Assembly (NCBI RefSeq): GCF_020911925.1
Contig: NZ_CP087134.1
Coordinates: 4,216,001 to 4,280,000, forward strand
Direction: 5' to 3'
DNA length: 64,000 nt
Source of the DNA: Flavobacterium cupriresistens
GTDB taxonomy: Bacteria > Bacteroidota > Bacteroidia > Flavobacteriales > Flavobacteriaceae
In this document: positions 1 through 9,131 of the stretch, in pieces
Position numbering within the stretch: position 1 is the first letter of the stretch
Layout: each line of letters begins with the position of its first letter
The notes under the pieces: generated by a model
What the model was told of the DNA's origin: nothing
The model's input: the letters and a program-made list of their open reading frames with translations, nothing else
The model's database searches: none
Made by a program: the position numbers and the translations under genes

Positions 1-777
1 TTTTTGATTAACTTCAAGATTACTCATCATAAAAAACACAAGTGCGCCAAGATCTTTGTCATTATCATCTCGTCTCTGGCGGTATTTTTTATTATTAATT
101 TTGTATTTATTATACATGCTGTCCAATTGCTGATAAGTATAATCCTCTTTAGGAAAAAAATGTTTTAAAGTATCTTTTACCAAGGGATAAATTGCTACAC
201 CATGTATTAAAGACTTGTGCCAGTTTTTATAATACTTATTTTTTTCCTCAAATGTTTTTAACGCTCTTTGGTATACTTTAAACTTGTACAAATCTTTAGT
301 TTCGATTTGGGTTTCTTTTTTATCCTTAAATAATGTTTCCCATTCATTGACTATACGTACATATTCATATCGGTTCCATACCACGTAACCTCCACTTTTG
401 GTACCTGTAAAACTCCAGCCGTTGCAATCGTCTATATACCCGTTGTTATCATCATCGATACCATTATCTGGAATCTCTTTTGCATTTGTCCAGATTACAC
501 CTTGTAAATCTTCATGTTTTAAATCAATTTGGGTATCAATAACTGCAACAATAATGTTATTATTTTTTGGCTTCTTTTTATTTTGTGCATACCATTTATC
601 CAAAGAAATTCCAGGTATATTATCCTTTTGAAAATCCTTTTTATACCATGTTTTTTGATCTGGAATATCGAGTTGTTTTTCTGTATCTGGTTTTAGAGTA
701 GTAACTTTTGAATGCTTCGTTGATTTACATCCTATTAGGATTACTATAAATAATGATAAGATATAAAGTGATTTCAT
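1..777 (-). CDS. S8 (subtilisin-like) family peptidase, lipoprotein, N-terminal part only
   Basis: The frame opens with ATG at 777 and runs off the left edge, so only the first 259 residues are present. The N-terminus is a lipoprotein signal (LFIVILIGC, lipid-modified Cys near residue 16). A subtilase core follows: VAVIDTQIDLKHEDLQG contains the catalytic Asp, then the Asp/Asn-rich segment of subtilases (GIDDDNNGYIDDCNGW) that often binds calcium. The His (HGTH) and Ser (GTS) motifs would lie beyond the window. The Asp context is DTQ rather than the usual DTG or DSG. A cell-surface or periplasmic protease is expected from the lipobox. The stop of the next minus-strand gene upstream (779) almost touches this start, so the two are probably co-transcribed. 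The family call rests on one catalytic motif and general layout. Confidence 0.75.
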   Translation of the reverse strand, partial: MKSLYILSLFIVILIGCKSTKHSKVTTLKPDTEKQLDIPDQKTWYKKDFQKDNIPGISLDKWYAQNKKKPKNNNIIVAVIDTQIDLKHEDLQGVIWTNAKEIPDNGIDDDNNGYIDDCNGWSFTGTKSGGYVVWNRYEYVRIVNEWETLFKDKKETQIETKDLYKFKVYQRALKTFEEKNKYYKNWHKSLIHGVAIYPLVKDTLKHFFPKEDYTYQQLDSMYNKYKINNKKYRQRRDDNDKDLGALVFFMMSNLEVNQK

Positions 778-778
778 T

Positions 779-1237
779 TTAAGATCGCGGTTTAGACAAG
801 TTTCTGTCGTACATAATAATAGTTCCTGCCACGGCCACATTTAAACTTTTTTCGGATTTAAATTTCACTAAATAATGGCATTTATCCATTACTTTTTTGG
901 ATAAGCCATGATCTTCAGCTCCTAATAAATAAACACAACGTCTTGGATGTTCGAAGGTTTCTAAATCGCAGGCATTTTCATCTAATTCAACACCAACCAA
1001 TCGCGCTCCTTTTGGTAGATTTTCAAAAAAAGCTTCAAAAGTATCATAATGAAAATAAGGAATTGCTTTTACCGCATCGTGAGTGTCGCAGGCTTGTTTG
1101 GCATATCGATTCCCAATAGTAAATATAAAAGTAGCACCTAAGTTTTGAGCAGATCGCCACAAAACACCTAAATTTTCAGGAGTTTTACCATTTTGTATCC
1201 CTATCCCAAAATATTCATTTATAAAGTTATCATTCAT
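779..1237 (-). CDS. TrmH/SpoU-family RNA 2'-O-methyltransferase
   Basis: This protein of 152 residues carries the three SPOUT/TrmH motifs in order: NLGVLWRSAQNLGA near the N-terminus, LLGAEDHGLS in the middle and SLNVAVAGTIIMY at the C-terminus, which form the trefoil-knot SAM site. The family methylates ribose 2'-OH in tRNA or rRNA; the exact target cannot be read from sequence. The same frame stays open upstream to 1420, but ATG 1237 is preferred because the extra 61 residues are not family-like and a TAnnTTTG promoter box lies only 5 bases upstream of it. The 152-residue length fits the short TrmH group. It lies one base upstream of the S8 protease start and probably heads that transcript. 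Confidence 0.85.
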   Translation of the reverse strand: MNDNFINEYFGIGIQNGKTPENLGVLWRSAQNLGATFIFTIGNRYAKQACDTHDAVKAIPYFHYDTFEAFFENLPKGARLVGVELDENACDLETFEHPRRCVYLLGAEDHGLSKKVMDKCHYLVKFKSEKSLNVAVAGTIIMYDRNLSKPRS

Positions 1238-1593
1238 AAGGGCAAAAATACAAACTGTAAGTAGATAAATCAATTTTTTATTAAGTTGAAACGAAGATCC
1301 GGTATTGGTAATTCTGTATTGCAATTTTAGGAGATATCTATTAGCGAAAATAAATCCAATGAAAGTTAATGATGCGGCTTTTCGTTTAGAAACTTTTTTT
1401 TGCAGGTAAGGCCGAGTCAATTATGATTGACAAGATGTAAACCAGAAATGAATAATTGCTAAATATTAGCCTAAATAAAAAGCCGTAAATCTAAAATTTC
1501 TATACCCCTCTTCCTTCTTAAATTCTCGGTAAATAAAGGAAAAATACTTATTGCATTATAAAATAACAGCAAAGTCAATCTATCCACCTGACA
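1238..1593. other. Intergenic stretch, nothing recognised
   Basis: This gap separates the trmH-like gene from the phosphoesterase. Part of it (to 1420) is an open frame continuous with trmH but without family similarity. Apart from the promoter box at 1243-1250 I see no gene, terminator or clear repeat. Confidence 0.5.
1243..1250 (-). promoter_or_regulatory. Candidate -7 box (TATTTTTG) for the trmH-like gene
   Basis: On the minus strand the sequence TATTTTTG matches the Bacteroidota -7 consensus TAnnTTTG, with an ATTG about 20 bases upstream that could act as the -33 element. Transcription would begin almost at the ATG, giving a leaderless or near-leaderless mRNA. This is a pattern match only. 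Confidence 0.35.
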
Positions 1594-3143
1594 TCATGAA
1601 AACCTTTTAATAAACTCCATCATATCACCAATTGTTTGTATATCTTCTTTTTGAGTATTGCCGAGTGCTCTAACCTTTTCAATATGCAGCAGACTCGTTA
1701 ACATTGCTTTTTGTAAACCGTTTAACGGATCTTTGCTTGTATCGGGCTCAGGAAGTAATTCTTCCAGACTTATGTGAGATGGAATATCGGGCCAATCTGT
1801 TCTTTTTTGATTGGAAAAAACCTCCGTAAATGGCAAAACACTTGGATCTTTATCTCTGTCGGTTAACGCATCCAGTCCCCATTTCTGACAAGCAGTTTTT
1901 ATGAATGAGGTGTGCTCAAACTGTCCGTTGATAATCGTATTTGGTTGGATATACGAGGATACCATTATCATAGGAACTCGAATGCCCAGACGGTCAAAAG
2001 TGAAATCACACTGTCCTTTCATACCGGGAACAGGTGGTACTGTTGCAGGCGGATATACATGGTCAAAACAGCCACCATGTTCATCATGAGTGATGATAAA
2101 AAGTATTTTATCTCGCTTTGGACTATTTTTGATGGCATTATACACTTCGCGAATCAGTTCATCTCCTAATTTTACAGTTCCCGTAGCTAATTTGTGATTC
2201 ACTGCAGACGGATGTTGATCATTGTGTTTGTCAAGAAATTGAGGCTCCACGAACGAATATTGCGGAAGACTTCCAAATTTCAAATCAAAGAAAAAATCAA
2301 GATGTCCGTGTGTTTTGTCTTTTCCGTCTCCAAATCCATTGACAATATTGGTGAGGCTCAGAGGCGCAATAGGCGAATAAACTTTCCATGAAACATCCTT
2401 GTCATTCATACGGTCAAAAATGGTGGGAAGAGGCCAAACCTCTTTTATCCACGAATCCATATCGCTGAAATCGCCATCAATCCCGGGAAAACCGGTTCCG
2501 TCTTCCTCAAGCGGATTAACCACTTTGCCCCCCGAACTGGCTGCGTGCCAAAACGCCCGATTGCAATAGGTTTGACTGGGCACCGCACAATACCAATGAT
2601 CAAAAACTGCAAATTCCTTAGCCAAAGTAGCCATTGCCGGAATTTGGTCCGGCTGAAAACACTGCATGATTACCTCATACTGTTCGTAACTTGGGTCATC
2701 AATACCATAAGTAGCTCTAAGATTACTCTCATAATCGTTAACAAATCCGATCATCCCCCCGGGTGTGGGTACAGGAGTAGGCAGGTTGTAAGGTGGTGTC
2801 ATTTTATACTCCGGCAAACCAACATTGCAAAGCGGGTCAATCGTATTAAAAAGTTGTGTATTTACATGCGGATATTCTTCACCCGGATCGGGATAAGGCA
2901 CCGAATAGTTCATAGCGCGTGAAGGGGAAATACTCGTCTCTCCTGAATTATTGGTAACTCTTGGAGGAATAGGGTTCGCATAGTCAACTGTGGGGTTGTA
3001 AAGCCCTTCAAACGACTTATTCGCTGGTACTTCATCATTTTATAGAGGAAGCCTAAAAGATTGTCGAAAGAACGATTTTCGAGCATCAGAACGACAATGT
3101 GGTCAAAAGTATCCAGACCGTCAAATTGGTTTTCGTTTTCCAT
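1594..3143 (-). pseudogene. Phosphoesterase / phospholipase C-acid phosphatase family, split by a frameshift
   Basis: Two adjacent minus-strand frames together make one protein of the PF04185 phosphoesterase family (non-specific phospholipase C, acid phosphatase). The N-terminal part starts at ATG 3143 and holds the metal/nucleophile motif HIVVLMLENRSFDNLLG. The larger C-terminal part (to 1594) holds PSQTYCNRAFWHAASSGG and the metal-binding THDEHGGCFDHVYPP. The join lies at an A run (minus strand AAAA, 3038-3041). Reading one more A there restores continuous family sequence (NDEVPANKSFEGLYNPTVDY then the frame of the second ORF). So one base appears lost: a true mutation, slippage or a sequencing error. 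No signal peptide is visible, although many relatives are exported. Intact, the product would be about 516 residues. Confidence 0.8.
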
Positions 3144-3338
3144 TTTTAACTGTTTTACATTACAACTTAACTGTAAATTAAAATAATTAAAATCAAAGTT
3201 GTACACGTAGTTTTACGTGTTTATGAAGCGTATTTTACAACTGTTAAAAAAACCAATAAATACTGTGCTCCTATTCAGAATCCAGTCCAAAAGTTTTAGG
3301 TTTTTATGAAAATTCATTCTTTGAGGTTGGGAATGGCT

Positions 3339-3470
3339 CTCGCAAAGTCGCGAAGTCGCCAAGTTTTATTTGTTTTGCTGATTGCTAGAAGCAATTTTCA
3401 GGAGCAAAGGATTAAAGATAAAAAAGAAGAAAAGAGGAAAAGAAACTTTGCGACTTCGCGACTTTGCGAG
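3339..3470. repeat. 28-bp inverted repeat (tcgcaaagtcgc family)
   Basis: Arms at 3339-3366 and 3443-3470 are complementary over 28 bp with one mismatch (ctcgcaaagtcgcgaagtcg and its partner), separated by 76 bp. It occupies the gap between the phosphoesterase and the YheT-type gene (3144-3527). A diverged relative lies at 10102-10260. No gene is supported here; an ORF on the plus strand is only a reading of the repeat. Confidence 0.8.
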
Positions 3471-3527
3471 ATTATTACATACCCACAACCTTTGGACTTG
3501 ATCCCAGCTTTAAAAAACTATGAAGCC

Positions 3528-4484
3528 TTAAAAGGATTCAAAAAACTCATACGCTCTTTTCTCTGCATAGGAATACATCGAATTACGCAGTGGAAAAGCG
3601 CAATGTCCACCATATTTTGGCGTTTCCAGATACACATAAGCACTGTCACCCGCTATTGTTCTCGGATAACATCTTTCTCCTAAAAAAGGATCGTCAAGCG
3701 AATTAATAATGAGAACCGGAGTGGTAATATTTTTAAGCGAAAATTCCGGAGAAACACGCTGGTAATAATCGTCCCGACTTGCAAAACCATGCAGCGGTGC
3801 TGTAAAATAATGATCAACTTCGTCAAAAGATGAAATTTTATCGATCTGATCACGGTTTATAAAATCCGGAAATTGTGCTGCTTTGTGCTTTAGCTTTCGT
3901 TTAATATCTATTGTAAAATTCTTTAAGTAAACTCTGTTAAATCCTTTTTTGAGTTCTGCTGCACTAGTTGCGATATGCGTTGGAACTGAAATGGAGACTG
4001 CCGCTTTTATGCGTTCATCCATTTTTATCCAGCCCAAATAATTCAAAAGCTGCACCCCTCCCATTGAGTATCCGATTAAATATACCTCTTCAAAGCCTTT
4101 TCGTAAAACAAACTGTACTACTTCATCCAGATCATCCACAGCACCGTGATGATACAGTCTCGGAAGCCGATTCATTTCACCCCCGCAAGTGCGATTGTTC
4201 CAGGCGAAAACGGAGAAATCTTTCTCCTGAAAATAAGCTGCACAGCTGTTATTGTACGTTCTTCGCGAATCTCCTTCTAAACCATGACATAAAATAACTG
4301 CTTTTTTAGAATCCTTTAGAATAAAATCAATATTGATGAAATCGCCGTCATTTAACTCCTGTTTTTCTCTTGTGTAGCCCGGAACATCAAATTTTTTAAA
4401 CAGAGCAGCATAAATAGTAGAAATGTGCCTGTTACGGTACATTATAAAAGGCAAACTATATTCTGATTGTTCAATAATTGGCAT
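3528..4484 (-). CDS. YheT-type alpha/beta hydrolase
   Basis: A 318-residue alpha/beta hydrolase of the YheT/ABHD1-3 group (COG0429). The oxyanion loop (LCHGLEGDS) is followed by the nucleophile elbow GYSMGG (Ser), then NSLDDPF (Asp) and KYGGHCAF (His), a full catalytic triad in the usual order. It has no signal peptide, so it is presumably cytoplasmic. Members act on acyl esters or lipids, but the physiological substrate is unsettled. Length and the N-terminal PFIMYRNRHISTIYAALF segment (the family's typical 'NGHLQTI' position) fit well. It stands alone on the minus strand between repeat-filled gaps, so context says nothing about substrate. Confidence 0.85.
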   Translation of the reverse strand: MPIIEQSEYSLPFIMYRNRHISTIYAALFKKFDVPGYTREKQELNDGDFINIDFILKDSKKAVILCHGLEGDSRRTYNNSCAAYFQEKDFSVFAWNNRTCGGEMNRLPRLYHHGAVDDLDEVVQFVLRKGFEEVYLIGYSMGGVQLLNYLGWIKMDERIKAAVSISVPTHIATSAAELKKGFNRVYLKNFTIDIKRKLKHKAAQFPDFINRDQIDKISSFDEVDHYFTAPLHGFASRDDYYQRVSPEFSLKNITTPVLIINSLDDPFLGERCYPRTIAGDSAYVYLETPKYGGHCAFPLRNSMYSYAEKRAYEFFESF

Positions 4485-4615
4485 ACTAAAGAAGTTTTTA
4501 TGGTGCTTGATACAAATTTAAGAAATCAATCAACATGTCATTTGATACTGTCGTTTTTATTTCACTAAAACTCAAATATTTTCTATTAAAATTAATCAAT
4601 CAGCATTTGAATAGT

Positions 4616-4745
4616 CCACGGTTTTAATCAACGGTCGGATATTATTGATTGTATAGGCTTTAACCAAAACCTTAACCGCAAAATTTTGGCTAAAGCCTTG
4701 CATCGATATCTTTTAAATCCGTTGGTTAAAACCAACAGCTATTCA
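4616..4745. repeat. Palindromic repeat related to the 37-39 kb array
   Basis: The gap 4485-4940 contains an inverted repeat with arms ggctttaaccaaaa (4656-4669) and ttttggctaaagcc (4684-4697), then ccgttggttaaaaccaac from 4719. These are the same building blocks as in the tandem array at 37164-38892, here in a single diverged copy. The rest of the gap holds only the promoter box at 4911-4918. Confidence 0.7.
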
Positions 4746-4910
4746 AAAAAACACAAAATAGACGATTCAATAAAATAGTTTTTAAACTCAATACATTTTA
4801 ATTACCTAGAGATGAATTACATAACAAAACATCCAACTTTATAATTTAATAAAAACAAAAATTTGGTCGGATCAATTACGACAATCCATGTCCTCAGTCA
4901 AAAAAATCAC

Positions 4911-4918
4911 TATTTTTG
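4911..4918 (+). promoter_or_regulatory. Candidate -7 box (TATTTTTG) for the methyltransferase gene
   Basis: TATTTTTG matches TAnnTTTG and lies 22 bases before the ATG at 4941. No clear -33 TTTG is present at the expected distance. Confidence 0.35.
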
Positions 4919-4940
4919 AGTAAACCTTCATTCATTTACT

Positions 4941-6548
4941 ATGACCGATAAATCACAACTCCGTAGTTCTATATTCAGACATCTTGACGGCCTGGCTGTT
5001 GCCCCTGTTGCAATAGCATTGAAAAACAATGGAGTTTTAGATTTTATCCTAGACAAAAAGCAACTACAGTTGGTACAGCTTACAACTGTTTTTAAAGCAA
5101 ATGAAGGCTATCTGAATGTTGGTTTGAGGATTTTGGCTTCCCAAGGTTTTTTGGATTATGAAGTGAATAACAGCACTCAGGAAATTACGATCCTGACAAA
5201 TGAAAAGACAGAAACAGCCTTTTCGATGTTTTACCTGTATGAAGATGTGGTTGATTTACTAAAATTTTCGATCCAGTTTCATCCGCGTGTCTTTGAGGAT
5301 GAACCGTTTGAAAAACTTAATATTATCTTTGAAAAATACAAACAAAACTATGAGATTGAACAGGGCGAAGATCCGCTTGTAAACAGTATTCAAGACCAAA
5401 TCTTAAAACACATAGAAGGATATCTGATTGGACCAACCATTGTCCGTTTGGCAATGAGCGGCATGTTTCATAAATATTTTATGGAGACTTCCTTCAAGCC
5501 GGAGGAATTTCATAAATCTCCTGAAAAATTTAAAAAAATATTAGACTTTTTTGTGCATCTTGGATGGTTCCTAGAGAAAAATGGCAATTATCAATTTACC
5601 GAAGTGGGTTTGTTTTATGCTAAAAGAGCCAGTGCCTATGGGGTTACCGTTTCTTATCTGCCGACCTTTGCGAAAATTGAAGAACTGATTTTTGGCGACG
5701 CGACCGTTTTAAGAATGGTAACAGAGGGTGAAAATGAAATACATGTTGACCGTGAAATGAATGTATGGGGAAGCGGCGGTGCTCACGATACTTATTTTAA
5801 AGTTGTAGACGAGATTCTGGTTAAGCTTTTTAACCTGCCAATTGAAGAACAACCTAAAGGAATACTGGATATGGGCTGTGGTAATGGTGCTTTTTTACAG
5901 CATATTTTTGAAGTCATTGACAGACAAACTTTAAGAGGGAAAATGCTTGATGAGTATCCGTTATTTCTGGTTGGTGCCGATTATAACCAAGCGGCACTGA
6001 AAGTAACCAGAGCCAATCTCATCAAAGCAGATATTTGGGCAAAGGTCATTTGGGGAGACATTGGGCGTCCCGATTTGCTAGCCGAAGACTTGAAAGAACA
6101 TTACAATATCGACCTGAAAGAATTGCTAAACGTGAGGACTTTCTTGGATCACAATCGAATTTGGGAAGAGCCGAAACACATTAAATCAGACAGAATCAGT
6201 AAATCTACCGGTGCTTTTGCTTATCATGGAAAAAGAATCAGCAACAACCACATAGAAGACAATCTGTTGGAACATTTACAGAAATGGTCGCCTTACGTTC
6301 GTAAATTTGGTCTGCTTTTGATTGAATTGCATACCATAGATCCAAAACTTACCGCTCAAAATTTAGGAAAAACGCCCGCAACAGCTTATGATGCTACTCA
6401 TGGTTTTTCCGACCAATATATTGTTGAAATCGATATCTTCAATGCCGTTGCCGCTGAAGCAGGATTATTTCCGGATCAATCCATTTTTAGCCGTTTTCCG
6501 GATGCTGATATCGCTACAGTGAGTATCAATTTACTAAAGGGAAACTAA
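4941..6548 (+). CDS. Class I SAM-dependent methyltransferase with a duplicated N-terminal helical/winged-helix region
   Basis: This 535-residue protein has SAM-binding motif I at about residues 307-317 (GILDMGCGNGAF) and an acidic beta-2 segment (LVGADYN), typical of a Rossmann methyltransferase. The N-terminal half looks like two copies of the same unit: residues 11-37 (HLDGLAVAPVAIALKNNG) and 154-180 (HIEGYLIGPTIVRLAMSG), each followed by a winged-helix-like stretch. Single domains of this sort serve as dimerisation and substrate modules in small-molecule O-/C-methyltransferases and in some polyketide-associated ones. The substrate is unknown. It stands alone, and the downstream gene is convergent, so there is no operon partner. 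There is no signal peptide; it is likely cytoplasmic. Confidence 0.75.
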   Translation: MTDKSQLRSSIFRHLDGLAVAPVAIALKNNGVLDFILDKKQLQLVQLTTVFKANEGYLNVGLRILASQGFLDYEVNNSTQEITILTNEKTETAFSMFYLYEDVVDLLKFSIQFHPRVFEDEPFEKLNIIFEKYKQNYEIEQGEDPLVNSIQDQILKHIEGYLIGPTIVRLAMSGMFHKYFMETSFKPEEFHKSPEKFKKILDFFVHLGWFLEKNGNYQFTEVGLFYAKRASAYGVTVSYLPTFAKIEELIFGDATVLRMVTEGENEIHVDREMNVWGSGGAHDTYFKVVDEILVKLFNLPIEEQPKGILDMGCGNGAFLQHIFEVIDRQTLRGKMLDEYPLFLVGADYNQAALKVTRANLIKADIWAKVIWGDIGRPDLLAEDLKEHYNIDLKELLNVRTFLDHNRIWEEPKHIKSDRISKSTGAFAYHGKRISNNHIEDNLLEHLQKWSPYVRKFGLLLIELHTIDPKLTAQNLGKTPATAYDATHGFSDQYIVEIDIFNAVAAEAGLFPDQSIFSRFPDADIATVSINLLKGN

Positions 6549-6622
6549 TGTTATTGATCAGACAATAGAAGCTTGTATTAGGGGCATTTCAATACTATTA
6601 TCGTTTGCAACTACAACTGATT

Positions 6623-7102
6623 TTATAATCGTTCAATTTTGCAAATAAAACAACAAGCTTCTGAATTTCTGGCGTGAAGAAACTCAATTTCTTTTTTACT
6701 TTCAAAAATTTCAGCAATTAAATCATCTACATCGGCGTTTCCAACCAGCTTGGCATATATCATTTTTTGCCCTTTGTTGTAACCTATTAATGTCAATGGA
6801 AAATTTTCTTTATCTGCTTTTATAGCGGGAGGAAAATTATAAATATCAGCATACGGTTCTACTTCCTCTTTTTGAATAAATATGGGGCCGGGCTGATTGA
6901 AAATATTGTCAATCTGAAACGGACTGTGTTTCAAAACCAATCTTCTATCATTCCCGACATCAAATGGTTGTAATGAAATTCGGCAAGGGCCCTTCCCAGT
7001 TGCTACTTCTTCGTATACTTGGTTACCGAAATCATCTTTATAAGTTTGCTTGATTTTATTTGCATATTCTGTCGTTAGAGGTATAATTTTAAAATTTTTC
7101 AT
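6623..7102 (-). CDS. DUF1203 family protein
   Basis: A 159-residue protein matching the DUF1203 pattern: GPCRISLQPFDVGNDRRLVL (the usual CRxCL..f.pGe..LLLsY position), then a GPIFIQKEE segment and a C-terminal HARNSEACCFICKIERL. No function is established for the family. The protein has no signal peptide or membrane segment. Two Cys pairs near the C-terminus could bind metal, but this is not shown for the family. It is monocistronic, convergent with the methyltransferase gene. Confidence 0.75.
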   Translation of the reverse strand: MKNFKIIPLTTEYANKIKQTYKDDFGNQVYEEVATGKGPCRISLQPFDVGNDRRLVLKHSPFQIDNIFNQPGPIFIQKEEVEPYADIYNFPPAIKADKENFPLTLIGYNKGQKMIYAKLVGNADVDDLIAEIFESKKEIEFLHARNSEACCFICKIERL

Positions 7103-7235
7103 TTTGTTTCAATTTACAAGTTTACTCCAAATTTAGTTTGCTTTTATTGCTCACAAAATCCGAAAGTTGCTAATTCATAAACTAATAATCTTGTCGCATC
7201 GAAGAATACATTGACACTTCACCAGTATAAACAAC

Positions 7236-7260
7236 AAAACCCGACAATTGCCGGGTTTTA
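7236..7260 (-). terminator. Rho-independent terminator of the META-domain gene
   Basis: On the minus strand AAAACCCG and CGGGTTTT form a perfect 8-bp stem (7252-7259 and 7236-7243) with an 8-base loop, followed by a T-rich run. It lies just beyond the stop at 7286. Confidence 0.7.
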
Positions 7261-7285
7261 TTGTTATTTCTAGGTTTGAATCTAT

Positions 7286-8314
7286 TTACTTTGCTACACC
7301 AAACATCATTACTAACTTGTTATCAAGATAGAAATTAAGTGTTTGATCAGCTACGTCAAAACGTAATTTTTTGTCATTTAAAAAAGACAGTATTTTTTGT
7401 TCTGTTTTATTCGCTTCTTCATTTAGGCAAGCCATTCTGGTAGATGCAATATTGCTAAACTGAATAGAGTTATCACCGCTAGCAGTATAACTTCCGAAAA
7501 AATTATTACAACCGCTATTTCCATTTACTTTCTTTTCGGCAATATTAAATTTAATTGAAGCTCTTCCATAATCTTGCCCAACATTTTCAAGGCTAATTAG
7601 TTTCCAGTCATTTTTACCAATATAACTCCAAAGATCATTTTGAGTAGGAATAGAAAATTCCATTATCGTTTTATTTTTTGAGTTCTTAAACTGAACAACA
7701 TTTTTCTTCTTAACGATTTTGTATTTTTTATCTTTTATAGCGTCAAGAAAATCTCTCTCTACTTTCATTGCAGCATCGTTACAAGCCATTAAAGTTCCTG
7801 CCCCTGCACTAATTTGAATCCCGTTTTTAGAATTCAGTTTTTTGTATTTTGCATTAAAGTTATTGCATCCGCTTTTCCCGCTAATCGTCTCGGTAGTTGG
7901 GTCAATGGTCATATATACACTCTTTGAATTGATTGTTTTACCATTCAAACGCGTTAATATCATCTTGGTATTGTAAATCCCATTAGCCTTTGTTACCGGT
8001 TTTGTCGAAACAATACTTTTTAATTTATAAAGATAAGAAGAAGCATCTGCCGGCACAATTCCTTGTCTTTTTGTTCTGATTACTATAATTTCGTATCGGT
8101 TACCCTTTTCGAAATTAAAGCCTTCGATATGATCATAAAAAAGCTCCCAATCCTTTCCATTATCATATTTCACTTCTAAACATTCCATCGGAGCTACACC
8201 CTGACAAGGCACTTTGTTTTCTTTGACAGTCATCTTGATTGTTTCCTGCCCATAGGTAAATGCTGATACTAGCAATAGCATCATAAAAACGTACATCTTC
8301 TTAAATCTTTTCAT
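7286..8314 (-). CDS. Exported DUF4377 plus double META (HslJ-like) domain protein
   Basis: The mature protein appears to have an N-terminal DUF4377-like domain (CQGVAPMECLEVKYDNG, about residues 28-100) and then two META/HslJ domains, each with the hallmark SGCNNF motif (GKSGCNNFNAKY and GNSGCNNFFGSY) and a later MACN/MACL Cys motif. META domains occur in HslJ-type envelope proteins; no enzymatic role is established. Start ATG 8314 is chosen over 8338 because it directly precedes a clean signal peptide (MKRFKKMYVFMMLLLVSAFTYG). An envelope location is expected. A terminator lies downstream at 7236-7260. The tandem META arrangement looks like an internal duplication. Confidence 0.8.
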   Translation of the reverse strand: MKRFKKMYVFMMLLLVSAFTYGQETIKMTVKENKVPCQGVAPMECLEVKYDNGKDWELFYDHIEGFNFEKGNRYEIIVIRTKRQGIVPADASSYLYKLKSIVSTKPVTKANGIYNTKMILTRLNGKTINSKSVYMTIDPTTETISGKSGCNNFNAKYKKLNSKNGIQISAGAGTLMACNDAAMKVERDFLDAIKDKKYKIVKKKNVVQFKNSKNKTIMEFSIPTQNDLWSYIGKNDWKLISLENVGQDYGRASIKFNIAEKKVNGNSGCNNFFGSYTASGDNSIQFSNIASTRMACLNEEANKTEQKILSFLNDKKLRFDVADQTLNFYLDNKLVMMFGVAK

Positions 8315-8607
8315 CGTTTCAAATTTTGTAATACTCATAAGTATTTGATTATAAAATATTCAATTATAGGTGTAAAAATATTGTTGCCACCTATAATTGG
8401 GATTAAACTCGATCTGCTTTTAAAAAGCATATCGATGGCTTCTTTGCATTAATCGTGCCATTACAAAAAATAAGCTTAAAAAAATTTTCATAAAAAGTAA
8501 ACAAACCCGTTTATTGATTGACTATCAGAATACAGGGCAAAATAAATTTTTCGCTACCCATCAACCCAAAAACAGTTGGCAATGATGACACCAATGACAC
8601 GTCAAAA

Positions 8608-9030
8608 TCAACTGTTCTGACTTCCGTATCGTATAGCCGACTGAAGAATAGTAAGATCGATATCTTTCAGCGTTTTGAACTTAATGCAGTACCCCGTCAC
8701 ACTTGCTTTGCCTAGTTTTTCTCCAAAGGTTTTTGCCAGATAGGTTTTGTCTTTAATGCCTAAAATGTACACCGAAATTCCGGTTTTATTTCCGCTGATC
8801 CCAATTTGAAACCACTCTTTAGTTTTTCCATCAGCATATTCCATAACGAAAAATCCATATCCGATATTAGGGTTAGCTACAACTTTATTCTCACTGTTTT
8901 TACCATCAAAAAACCATAGTCGACATCCCGGTAATACCTCCAGTGTGGCCCGGTGTAACTCTTGTACTTCACTTCGTTTTGGTTCCGGCAGACTGGCAAT
9001 ATATTCTTTGATTTGCTCTTCTACGTTCAT
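8608..9030 (-). CDS. DUF1801 (YdhG-like) protein
   Basis: A 140-residue protein with the DUF1801 signature at its N-terminus (EEQIKEYIASLPEPKRSEVQ, then LEVLPGC where relatives carry a Pro-Gly dipeptide) followed by the beta-rich core FFVMEYADGKTKEWFQIGISGNKTG. It is a small cytoplasmic protein of unknown function; some relatives have been linked to iron handling or stress, but nothing here allows a choice. It stands alone on the minus strand, about 100 bp from the DUF1223 gene. Confidence 0.75.
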   Translation of the reverse strand: MNVEEQIKEYIASLPEPKRSEVQELHRATLEVLPGCRLWFFDGKNSENKVVANPNIGYGFFVMEYADGKTKEWFQIGISGNKTGISVYILGIKDKTYLAKTFGEKLGKASVTGYCIKFKTLKDIDLTILQSAIRYGSQNS

Positions 9031-9131
9031 ATAAAATATACAATTAGTTGTTTCTTACTATTCCTTCCAAGTTAATACAATCTGCAAAACGTGGGATCAG
9101 CTTGTAAATTATTTAATACCTACTCTCCAAA

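Noticed and set aside
1238-1420. Longer N-terminus for the TrmH-type protein
   Set aside because: The added residues do not resemble the family, and a promoter-like box lies directly before the ATG at 1237.
3038-3041. Programmed frameshift in the phosphoesterase gene
   Set aside because: The site lacks a clear heptameric slippery sequence and downstream structure, and the family is not known for recoding; mutation or sequencing error is simpler.
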